NCBI GenBank assembly: GCA_947184155.2
Contig: CAMXCT020001024.1
Coordinates: forward strand, 573,584 to 637,583
DNA: 64,000 nt
Reading direction: 5' to 3'
From: Cladocopium goreaui
Lineage: Eukaryota; Sar; Dinophyceae; Suessiales; Symbiodiniaceae
This document shows positions 54,350-64,000 of this stretch, in pieces. The first letter of the stretch is position 1; each line of letters begins with the position of its first letter. A model generated the notes under the pieces. It searched no databases. It was not told where the DNA came from and saw only the letters and a list, made by a program, of their open reading frames with translations. Position numbers and translations under genes: made by a program.

Positions 54350-54873
54350 CCTTCCCCCTATTACTAAACCCCCCAAATAATAAAAATTAGGGTCCGTCTC
54401 CAATTTTGGGAAATTTGAGGATGGCCAATTTGATTTTGAATTGATCCCCTTTAGAAAACAATTTAAAAATGAAGCTACCATTTCAAGGTTTCACCCCGTA
54501 ATCATAGAAACTAGTCAACCCCGGGGTGCTTTTTATTCGGGTCCTTTTTTTAAGGTCGAAAGAAAAAAGTATTTTATATTGATTTTGATTAGATTTTAAA
54601 AGGAAATCTAATCGATTTTAAAATAGAAACAACATAGTTTTTAACATTAGGTTTTTATTTTAGTATTGGAGGGCAGATGCGAAATCCAATTTTTGGCAAT
54701 ATTTTAATAAGATTTTAAAAGGAAATCTAATCGATTTTGAAATAGAAAAAGAATATTAGGGCTTAAAATTTAGTATTAGGGGGAAGCTTCGCACCCTAAT
54801 AATAAATACCCCTAATAATAAAAACTACCTGAACTGTTTATTATTTGGGAGGTGTTAGTATTAGGGGGAAAGG
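54350..54873. mobile_element. MITE-like element with about 36-bp terminal inverted repeats
   Basis: The left end CCTTCCCCCTATTACTAAAC...AAATAATAAA and the reverse complement of the right end, CCTTTCCCCCTAATACTAAC...AAATAATAAA, match over about 36 bases. Inside are two copies of a palindromic segment (GATTAGATTT...AAATCTAATC) and more TTAGTATTAGGGGG words. It has no coding capacity. Flanking target duplications are not obvious. Confidence 0.75.
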
Positions 54874-55124
54874 ATTATTCTAGTGCCTCTAGGGGTCTGT
54901 CACCACATACATAATTAATTACACAAAATTAATCAATATGATATATCCCAAAAGCATCCCAAACCTTTAAAACAAAAAAGCAGGCTGCAAGCCTCAAAGT
55001 CGAAGACGTGTCTGGCACTCGCGACTTCAGCCTCCCAGTGGGACACGAATCTAGCGTCTTTGTGACGCCCAGTGTAGAGATATAATATATGTATCGAGAA
55101 CAGATTTATGAGAGAGAGAGAGAG

Positions 55125-55175
55125 ATATATATATATATGTAATATATATATATATGTATATAATAGAGAGAGAGA
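55125..55175 (+). repeat. GA / TA microsatellite
   Basis: (GAGA)n, (TATA)n and again (GAGA)n lie inside the minus-strand region next to the ankyrin-like exon. Confidence 0.8.
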
Positions 55176-55191
55176 GATAATGAACGGCATT

Positions 55192-55388
55192 ACCGGGAAG
55201 CCTGAAGGAATTATGGATTGGCATTTTTGATGAATCAATCCACTGCAAACAAAATGTTGGGCTGTCCTCAGCTACACCGTTCTGCGCCGCAGCTGGTAAT
55301 AGGCGCTTCAGCGTCTCCATGTCACGCTCCTCCGCAGCGATTCGCAGAGCCTTGGTGGAACTACCGTACCAGGCAGGGCCTCTGGGGA
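55192..55388 (-). CDS. Exon with ankyrin-like helix
   Basis: The frame reads YGSSTKALRIAAEERDMETL, then KRLLPAAAQNG, which fits the helix-turn-helix of an ankyrin repeat (A-L-x-x-A-A-x-x-x-D-x-x-x-L-x-x-L-L). It may belong to the CAP-Gly gene upstream. Borders approximate. Confidence 0.45.
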
Positions 55389-55439
55389 ATCTAATGGAAT
55401 CCGATAATCCAAACATATTAAAACACATCAAGACATCCA

Positions 55440-56000
55440 ACACGATTCAAAACATGTCAAAACAATCTACATCTATTTAATTATATACATGCACACACAT
55501 ACAAATGCATGTATATATTTAATACGTACATATACATATGCATATACATTTACATATACATATACATAATGATTAATCATATATATATAAATACAAAAAT
55601 CATTAAAACATATGTATGTATATATATATATATAAGTATGTGTAAATATTTATATATATTCATATTATATATATAATGTAAATATATTCATATTATATAT
55701 GTGTGTGTGTAACACTGTATGTATATTCATTTTTTTTAAAAAAAAAAACAGTATATACTCCGGGTGAGGTTAACATAGAACCCGCCGGCACCAAAGTGAT
55801 TATTCAACATGGAAGCCGTGTCATTGCGAACCCCTGGAGAAAGTATGGATTATTGCCTGAAACGCAATTTGCGGCTTGAAATGCACAATCTCAAAACATG
55901 ACCCAAAAAACATGTACTGCATATGATATGATATGATATGAGATGAGATCATACGAGATGAGATCATATGAGATGAGATGAGATGAAATGTGTGTGTGTG
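55440..56000. other. AT-rich microsatellite stretch
   Basis: (TATA)n and (ACATAT)n at 55480-55720, poly-A at 55735-55750, and GATATGAGAT-type repeats at 55920-55990. No gene supported. Confidence 0.6.
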
Positions 56001-56439
56001 TGTCAAATAGTCCATATGTTGGCAACCTTTTTGCCAAGGTTCTCTCTGCAATTTATCTGCCGGAGTCTGGGCTGTCCGGAACTGTTGCTGCTCTGGAACT
56101 TGGATTGCCAAATGCTCCTTCTGCCGATTTCGGAGGAATAGGATGGGAAGTCGCAGCTACCATACATGGCACATCATGGCACGTCTATTTCGCACAATCA
56201 CAATGTGCATCACCTCGACTGACTTGATCCATCTTGGTATTCATCCAATCCCGCTACTTGAACTTGAACTGTTATAATCTTAATTCAATCCAAACGGCAA
56301 ACATAAACACCGAGCTGGCTGCGGGTGATGCCAAACTGCCAATGAGAACCAACTACCATCAACTACCGACATCAGCACTCTCCTGTGAAGCAGCCGACCT
56401 TGGTGTGTTGGTTCCCGCATGTTCCACAGCTGAACACCC

Positions 56440-56690
56440 CAAGCACCGGTGGTTCAGGCAAGGGCTGGATAGCGCGTCGCATATGTGGAGGTGCCGCCTT
56501 GACCACATCATCACCTGGTACAAATATCTCAGACATTTCAAACTGGGGAAAGAAACCAACAACGACCACTGGCCAACCTCTGCTGATATCAACATGAGAA
56601 AATTGGGAAGCCTTTGTCTGCGCGTCCACGTCGACGTGCAGGCCGTGATTCTGAGGCAGTTTGCCTCGGATAGCATACCAAGCGCCAAGT
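56440..56690 (-). CDS. Candidate exon downstream of the CAP-Gly domain
   Basis: The minus frame contains GAWYAIRGKLPQNHGLHVDV, then DISRGWPVVVVGFFPQFEMS, long and protein-like. It lies just downstream of the CAP-Gly exon on the same strand. No domain recognised. Confidence 0.4.
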
Positions 56691-56994
56691 GCATGACTCA
56701 ACTTCCAACACACTTCACCATAGATGAATCGTAGCAAGGTTGCTCCGCAGATTCCTCCGAGATCTTGAAGACATTTTCGGGCAACAGAACCTACTCTGGC
56801 AATCCGAGGAAGGGCGAGGCACAACATGATATGATACGTTGATACAGTTTGATGCATTTGTTTTTTGGTTGTTTGTCCAAGCCTTGGCTCGCATGAACAA
56901 GCCATGCTCTTGAGGACAATCGAAGTACTGTCTCCCTTTCACCTCGGAGAAACCGACAACTGCCAAAACTCAAGATGATCAAGATGGGCACGGT

Positions 56995-57255
56995 GTCCTT
57001 CAGTAACACTGGAGGAGCAAATAGCCCTGCAAGGGCACCAACGCGGACAGTGTGCAACAATATCCTTTGGGATTTGAGCATCTTCGCTGCCCAGCAGCTG
57101 TGCCATCATGCTTGCCCCTTGGCTTGTCCAGGGCCAGTCCCACCCATTCTCCTTCGGAGAAGTCCGTGGCACCCACAAATTTCACAATGCCAGCCAACGT
57201 GGGGTCACTGCAATACACCACGCGTTGGCCAACCTGGCTCGCAAGGCTGGAATTG
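56995..57255 (-). CDS. CAP-Gly domain exon
   Basis: The frame carries VGQRVVYCSDPTLAGIVKFV, then GATDFSEGEWVGLALD and KPRGKHDGT. This is the CAP-Gly fold that binds tubulin or EB1 C-termini (G-x-V-K-F-x-G...G-x-WVG-x-x-LD-x-P-x-GKHDGT). The last part expected, G-x-R-Y-F-x-C...GLF, is in another frame: GLFAPP follows CCTTGCAG|G at about 57024, so an unrecognised short intron or a frameshift lies between. The protein would be microtubule-associated. Confidence 0.72.
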
Positions 57256-57849
57256 CACTCGGTGCTGTAAATGCGGCCTTTTATCGATTTGCACACAGCC
57301 CGCAATAGATTGGTCGAGTCCAGTCAAATTGGCAAGAAAAACATGTTGTGTTGCGAAAAACGATGTCTCCTCTGTATTGAAATGCTGCATTATGTGAGAA
57401 CCATACTTTCTTTGCGCAAAACAAGCATACGCAAACAATTGCAAACACATTTGCATAGCACTGCTCCAAGGTAATTCAATTGTCTTTTCGCCTGTGGTGC
57501 CCCGGCATCTAGCCATGGGCTTGCAAGCCTAAGGCAACACGTATATAGGGACGTAGGGTCGGTGGCCAATCAATTTGGAACTGTCGTATCAACTGCGGGC
57601 TTTGCAGCACTGTCGCTACATGTATCACTACATTAATTGCATGTTCTTTTTGCTGTCAAGCATTCGCATCAGCAACAGGGACATTCAGAACGACTGCACC
57701 ACAGCCGTCTCGAACATATGCCGCATTTGAGGCGCTGGCGCTTGCTGCGGAACAAATGTCGCAACCGTGTTTGCATCCATGCATTTGCAAATCAAAAATT
57801 GTTCCACGGTGTTTGGTACTGCACATGCTGCGGGACACAGTTCACATAG

Positions 57850-59990
57850 TTTCGCTTCTCAGCGCTCCAAAATATTTCAAAATTGCCAGGTCTAGAGACA
57901 TGTTTACCAGTACTAGCACATGAAAATAATTGAAAATAATGAAACATTATATAATTTAAAATGTATCTTAGTATGTATATAAATAAATAAATAAATAAAT
58001 AACAAACAAATAAATTTAAAATAAATAAATAAATATATGTATATATATATATGATGCATGGTATGGCTGCATAAGCAACCTTGGAAGATAACGCACATCA
58101 TCTGAATTCATCCAACACATACCGGTGCAGTGAGCACTTGCGGCCATTGTGGGTCAATTTGGATCACTTTTTAGAGGCACATGTGCCTCTCAGGCACGTG
58201 TCCCTCGGGTAGATAGATGATGTGGTTGGAATGAGGTGGGGACGCGTGTTGTGGGCATTGTGGGCTAAGGGATGCGAAAGTATGTTTACGATTTTTTGGG
58301 TGGTAACGGAAGGGTTGTGAGGGTTAAGGTCCCAGGTGTCAGGGTCGCCACGCATCTGGAATACTGGCAGGTAAAAGATTGTTTGGGCTGAATGTATGGA
58401 ATGCAAGTGTTTCAACCATTGGAAGTAAGTTGGAGATGAGGTGATGTGGGTGGGACGGTGTGGGACTTGAATATTTCAATCCAATGAGTACAAGTACAGT
58501 GGGTTGCTTCCGTTTTGTTGATTTGGCTTTGAGGTTACGGTTCTTGGGCCCAAAAGCCCTCCCCGACGCTCGTCGTTTTCCCCGGCTCGAAGCTCAGGGA
58601 GGTCAGGATGAAGTGGAGACGCGCTGCCGCAAGCACTGAAACTGGCCATGAAAGTTGCAGTGAGGGCTCACTCCCTGCAAGTCCAACCAAGCCAGCAGGC
58701 TTCCGTCGATATCAAGATACTGGATGATAGTTATGATATGTTATGATTATACTTTGACCCTGTAACCCTTCAGACTCACTGAAGTTCAGCATGGTTCACC
58801 AAGATCCTTCACCTGTATTGACAATCTACTCTTAACATCTCTTGACAGAGTGCCGATGGCTGGATCATCTATGCTGCACCAGTTCAGCATCACGTCCGCT
58901 TGTGCAACCATTGGACTGCATGTGCAGGATGTCATCCTCCACAAATCGGGTACCTATGAGTACCAACAAATGTTCAGCCATCGCAAAAAGGATCTCCGCA
59001 CGAATCTGAAACAAAACGGAAAAGCAAAACTAAAAGTGGGTATGCAGTGTTGCGGCCCAATATATTGGTACTTACTTAAGTTTTTTCTCTAAAGAAACAA
59101 ACGAAATGAATGCCAACAATAGTAGTGCTGTTAAAGTGTTTATCCTAAATTTCAGGGCTCTTGCATGCTCTTGCCCAAGCACTTGCAAACAAGAGATAGA
59201 ACAACATCTTGCTGTATGTCTCATTGCCTAAATGACGGTGATCGCGAAAACACTCAAAAGCATTCGAGAACGATTAAACCATGCGAATCCCAAGTAAAGA
59301 ATACTCATATCATCGACTTGAGTCCTGTGCTTGTCATAAACCTACCTAACATCATCACTCCTCTTGTGACGATGAAGCCATGGTAAAATTCTAGGGCGCG
59401 AGGCAGTCACTATGGAAGCTGCTTTCGATCGTGAGAAGTTGGGCAGTGCACAGGCACATCACCTGCTTTGGGGCGCTTATGGCCCCTTCAGCTCTACCAA
59501 TGATCTTCCACCAATGAACTTCTCAGCAATCCGGACACGACTTGCAAACGCTGTGAAAGTCTGTGTGCCAAAAAGGGTGGTGCGCCCCGGAAAACAGCAC
59601 TGCGTTAAGATGATCATGTCTTGTGTCAATTGCACAGTACTTGAAAACAGGTACGTTGATTTTTGCCGGCAATGAGTAAAATAGAATATACAACATTTAC
59701 CCAAAAATATGACATGATACAACTACACAACAAAATGGCCAATAAGTTCAATGTGATGACACTGGATGCCAGTAGCAGGATCAACATTACCAACAGTAGC
59801 ACCAGGAACAACAGCGGCATCATGACCACCAAAGACTGTAAAGGAATAAGAACAAGAGCGAGGAGCAAACAAGACAAACAAGGTGCTTCTAATTCCAGCA
59901 AGGCTCTGTCATCCTACAGCCGCTCTACTTCGGAAAGCATAGCACAACATGTGACCCACACCATGTCGGGTTCTCACACCACCTCAGGCA
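57850..59990. other. No supported gene
   Basis: (AAAT)n and (TATA)n at 57950-58055. Scattered open frames (for example 58850-59092 + and 59626-59901 -, Leu/Val-rich) lack borders or motifs. Confidence 0.35.
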
Positions 59991-59995
59991 CCACT

Positions 59996-60253
59996 TCATT
60001 CCTGCCGACACTGTGAGAGTGCGAATGTTTGCGGTCGCGGGGATCCAGGCGCTGTTGACAGTACCATCGTGGTCGGCAGCCTTTCAAGCGGAAGCATTGC
60101 ATGCTGACAGAATTTGACAGAATTTTGAGGCGGTTTTTTGTGCTGAGTTCGATGAAGACTCGATAACCGCTGTTGAAAGCTGCTCAACGGATCCCCTTCT
60201 GTGCAGTCTGAATCGATCATGTCTTCAGGCATGGGAAAATGGCATTCATCCAT
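59996..60253 (-). CDS. Candidate exon, unknown
   Basis: The frame reads MPEDMIDSDCTEGDPLSSFQ, then QRLSSLHRTQHKKPPQNSVK, hydrophilic and open for 85 residues. No motif or clear border. Confidence 0.25.
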   Translation of the reverse strand: MDECHFPMPEDMIDSDCTEGDPLSSFQQRLSSLHRTQHKKPPQNSVKFCQHAMLPLERLPTTMVLSTAPGSPRPQTFALSQCRQE

Positions 60254-60617
60254 GCAAGGTGCACTGACGAATCAGCCCCCTTCCTGTGGCCCTCTCATCT
60301 GTCAAATCTAGCCGGAAACATCAAAGACTGAGCATGTAAGGTCTGATTGTCAGGCACATCCCTTTCCGTACGCCCTTGCACTCATACGATCACTGTGATG
60401 TCCTAGGCCCAACGAACTTGCAGACTTGAATTTGAAATGATTTTTCCTCAACTGTTTCTGACAAGGTTTCACGAAATTCCGACCGGCAAAGATTCATTTT
60501 TTTTGGTTTGGGACCTGAATGAAATGCCACCTCGTTCTTGTCTTTGTTTCAGACAAAATCGTGCGTTCCGGAATACCATTCCCTGCAAAATCACCTTTTT
60601 CCGACTCGAAGTTGTAC

Positions 60618-60970
60618 ACTATATATATATATATGTAATATATATGTAATATATATATATATTTTTTTTAAATATATATATATATTTATTTATTTATTTA
60701 AATATATATATATATAGAAATAAATATTATATATATATATAGAAATAAATATTATATATATATAAATTTAAATATATATTTAAATATATATATATATATA
60801 TATACATTTGTGCATATATATATATACATTTGTGTATATATATATTTTAAATATATATATATATATAAATTTGTGTATATATATATACATATGCATGCAT
60901 ATGTATACATATGTATATATACATGTGTGTGTGCATATGTGTATATATATATATTTGTGTGTTTGTGCGT
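60618..60970 (+). repeat. Long (TA)n / TTTAAATATA tract
   Basis: About 350 bases of TATATA with TTTAAA, AAATAAATAT and CATTTGTG(C/T)ATA insertions, then (TG)n. No gene. Confidence 0.9.
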
Positions 60971-61281
60971 GTGTCCTGTTATAACAAACTGATATGCAGG
61001 GGACAGAGGTCTCTGATGCTACTCTGTCCAATGAAGCCATGCATCAGAGAGGGAAGCATCCACTGGCCATGGATGTGTGCCTGCGAATATGTCAATGAAT
61101 CCTTTGGTCCTTCTATTGTAATGCTGTTGGCTTCGCTTATGTCAAGAAATTTCCTGTGATCTATGGCAACTGGGCTAAGCCACAAACCCAGCATGCGGAA
61201 TCTTGCTCATTTAGGACACAATAACTCAGGAATCTTCAAGGCGAGGACAAGGTCTATCAACGGTACCAATCTCCCAGTGTG
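60968..61281. repeat. Dispersed duplication, copy 1
   Basis: It shares about 250 bases with 62367-62612, starting GTGTCCTGTT(A/T)TAACAAAC and ending at CAATCTCC. It has about 100 extra bases where copy 2 is collapsed at an ATGCT word. Confidence 0.8.
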
Positions 61282-61599
61282 TCATGGGCATTGGGCCTCA
61301 CTTGGTCATGCCGACGGTTGGTTTCGACCGACCGAATCGCCATGAGCGGGCATTTTCCCGTATTATGAATGAATTGTGAACTTTCACAACTTGAAGCCAT
61401 CTATGCTTGGAGCATAGCAGAAGATAGCAGAAGCAGGCTTCCATGACAAAGACATTCCACCTCGTGTGGAACAATAAACCGATAGCCACGCGGCGAAGTA
61501 GCCATAAGGCGAAGCAGCTCTGCAGAGCGAAGAAGCATAAGCAAAGTCCAATAGAAGTTCAAGCACTGACTATATACACTTGACAGTGGTCAAGGGCAA

Positions 61600-62110
61600 C
61601 TTGGCGTAATTAAACCCCTCTCCCCCCTCTCTTGGCGTGACCCTGGATACTTGTGTATAGCTTGTTACACCTTCCCTCTTCTCCCCGGTGGGCCCATGGA
61701 TGCGGAACGCATAGCTTGGGACATCCCCCTCCCTTCTCCTTCCCGTCCTTCTCCTGTCCTTCGCTTTCTTCCCCCTCTTCCCTCCCCACACCATCTCTCC
61801 CCTCGTCACATCCTCAGGAGTGTGTTTGTTCCTTCCCTGTGCTGTCCTGCTTCAATTGTCTCGCTGCTGTTTTTGCTTTGTTGCCTGTTCTGCTTTGCGC
61901 TGTTTGCTCTTCTGGGTGCCAGGGTCGGGCTCCTGTGTGCTTCTTCCCCCTCTCTCCCCCCTTTTTCCTTCCTTTGTTCTGCCTGCTTGTTGTGTGCTCC
62001 CCTTGCCTATTGTCTGCCTTTGTTTGTTCTTTCCTCTTGTTTCCTCGGTCGCTGGCTGTCCTTGTTCCCTCCCTCGTTCCCTCACACTTCTTGTGTGTGT
62101 GCGTGTGTGT
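61600..62110 (+). repeat. Pyrimidine-rich stretch
   Basis: CT-rich sequence with TTCCCTC, CTTTGTT and TTGTTCTTTCC words; open frames in several phases are compositional. No gene is claimed. Confidence 0.5.
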
Positions 62111-62366
62111 CCAGAGCTCAGGCACTTCAAAAGCCATTCGATCTGGAATTTTAGCACGAATCCGCCTTATTTTGACAAATGTGTAATGTGTTCCAACAAG
62201 CTTCAAGATTTTCTGGGACTATTGGCCAGTATTGATGCAAATCTACTCACACAGAGACTGACTCAAATTCGACATTGAGAAGTTGCTGAGCGCGTTTCAC
62301 CGTCCATCTCTTTTGAGCGATCTATTGCGATTTGTTGCCAAATATTGCCCCCCAAGGGGCCTGTGT

Positions 62367-62612
62367 GCGTGTCCTGTTTTAACAAACAGGCAGTAACAGG
62401 TCAACTGTTAACTCGTGATATGCAGGACAGAGCTCTCTGATGCTGTTGGTTTGGCTTATATGTCAAGAAAAATCCTGCGATCCATGGCAACTGGGCTAAG
62501 CCACAAACCCAGCATGCGGAATCTTGCCCATTCAGGATGCAGTAACTCAGGAATCATCAAGGGGAGGACAAGGTCTATCAACAGTACCTCCACAACATAC
62601 CCAATCTCCATT
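62367..62612. repeat. Dispersed duplication, copy 2
   Basis: Partner of 60968-61281, same orientation, about 1.4 kb apart. It is followed at once by TG/TA microsatellites, as copy 1 is preceded by them. Confidence 0.8.
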
Positions 62613-62940
62613 GCGTGTGTGTTTGTGTATGTATAGGTATATATGTATGTAAAAGTATATGTATATGCATATGTATGTGTATATATTTGTGTGTGGTCGT
62701 ATGCATGTGTGTGTATGTGTATATATATATAGACTATATAGATATATACATACGTAAATATATATATATATCTATAGATATATATATATATAGATATATA
62801 GATATATATAGATATGTGTGTGTGTGTCTGTGTGCGTGTGTGAAATATATATATATATGCATATATATATTATATTATATATGTGTGTGTGTAAATTTAT
62901 TTACATACATAATTATATATATATGTGTGTGTGTGCAACA
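62612..62940 (+). repeat. TG / TA microsatellite
   Basis: (TGTA)n, (TATA)n, TAGATATA and (GTGTGT)n blocks. No gene. Confidence 0.9.
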
Positions 62941-62999
62941 TCTAAATAGATGTAAAACGACTCCTTTTTTGTTTTTCTTTCTTCTCTCCTTTTAATAAA

Positions 63000-64000
63000 G
63001 CAGGGGGCATGCGGCCATCATGCAAACGCATGCCAACGAAGCTATGCATGATGGTGGAAGCCGGGGCTGATCACCCTGGTGTACCTGCATTGTTGTGATT
63101 ACCTGTTGTTCAGGGTCTGCTTCCAATCCCAATTTTGACATGGCAAGCGGCCAAGCCCAGAACTGCACAATTGAAACCTTTATTTCACGGCTGGCGCAAT
63201 CTGATTTTTGATGCCATGACGAGTTTTTCGACGTTTGTATTCTGGTTTGGTCTACGTTTGATATTTTGGGAAGTTCTTCATCGTTCTCGCGAAGTACAAC
63301 CACGTGATCTACTTTCGGTCTAATTATCTAGGCTGGTTGCACGTTAAAGGACTCAGTTCCTGATGGATCTCTTCAAAGATCTAATTTTGTCTAGTGTAAT
63401 ATATCCATGGTGACTCCGACATGGTGCCATGGAGCCACTTGAGGCAACCCCTTTGCGGGTGACTGTGGACGAACTTGACATCGGAATTGACACTTTTAAA
63501 TTAGTAATTCGTTTAAGTAGTGCGAAACAGTTGGCCTTTCCGTTCTGCACCATTTTTGTGATGTCCCGCTGGTCCTATGGTCCCAGGGAACCTTGTGGAA
63601 TGCACCCCTACTTGCGAAAAGCCGTTCGGGACAGTCAGAAACCTTGTTTTTTCGCTGCCGCTCAAGCTTTTGAAACGACACATGACCATGAAGGATGTTG
63701 CAGGCAGGCACATGCCTTTCAGGTGTGGTCTTTCTTGCTTTTAATGGTTTTCTGGTGAGGTTGAACATATCGTGCACCTAATTCGTTGGAACTTGAACAG
63801 CTGTTTATGCCTTTTGGCGCGGCTTGACTACGGTCCCGAAGGCGAGTAACGCACGACACGTGTTGTAGTTGGAACTGGGTCCTATTTAGATTAATTGTTT
63901 TGTTTGTTTCACGCCCGTCACCAACTAGCCCCCATTCGGTCCCTAATTCTTCCCCTGTGCTTCTCCGTAATGTGTCGTGGGGTTTAGGTGTGTGCTCTGT
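63000..64000. other. No supported gene
   Basis: A minus frame at 62992-63303 (KLGLEADPEQQ) and both-strand frames at 63430-63780 are open but show no motif or clear splice sites. Confidence 0.3.

Noticed and set aside
61653-62278. Plus-strand frames of 150-177 codons, Cys/Phe/Pro/Ser-rich
   Set aside because: They follow from a pyrimidine-rich stretch open in three frames at once; no domain.
1-64000. tRNA, rRNA or U-snRNA genes
   Set aside because: Reading both strands I found no cloverleaf with conserved arms or known rRNA segment; a covariance-model scan would be needed to exclude them.

Overview
The window looks like nuclear DNA of a dinoflagellate, most likely a Symbiodiniaceae-type genome. 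Three things support this. (i) Exons that can be joined by reading-frame logic use GA and GC splice donors as well as GT, and almost every acceptor is AG followed by G. (ii) Protein modules of the VSHxWG / CxxxNNQ kind occur, which I know from many uncharacterised dinoflagellate predicted proteins. (iii) A 14-base exact match to the 3' part of the dinoflagellate spliced leader lies between a gene tail and an old retroelement. No bacterial genes, tRNAs, rRNAs or CRISPR arrays were seen.

Layout. 1-6473 (-): a decayed Copia-type retrotransposon (gag, protease, integrase, start of RT) running off the left edge, broken by two short tandem duplications, in-frame stops and an inserted hairpin-rich sequence. 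About 6.9-10 kb and 14.2-19.5 kb (-): two neighbouring multi-exon genes of the same VSHYWG/WCxFE family. Between and inside them are a roughly 1 kb TTTAGGG-bearing array, purine tracts and a TATC microsatellite embedded in a GGTAAA satellite. 23495-31868 (+): an intact Copia element with identical 193-bp LTRs and a 2658-residue gag-pol that contains a methyltransferase-like domain between protease and integrase. 32.6-48.6 kb (-): a long multi-exon gene for a membrane protein with FG-GAP/VCBS propeller repeats, a Cys-rich region and several hydrophobic segments; one 5.3-kb intron holds the satellite complex at 43.2-47.6 kb. 50.2-52.0 kb (-): a degenerate, duplicated coding relic. 54350-54873: a MITE-like element with about 36-bp terminal inverted repeats. 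55-57.3 kb (-): exons with an ankyrin-like helix and a CAP-Gly domain. 57.9-64 kb: mostly AT-rich or TG microsatellites and a dispersed 250-310 bp duplication.

All recognisable host exons lie on the minus strand, as expected for the unidirectional gene arrays of dinoflagellates; the intact Copia element is the only convincing plus-strand coding unit. Exon borders come from reading-frame logic, splice consensus and remembered family motifs, not from transcripts. Those given to the base are the best supported; those marked approximate could move.
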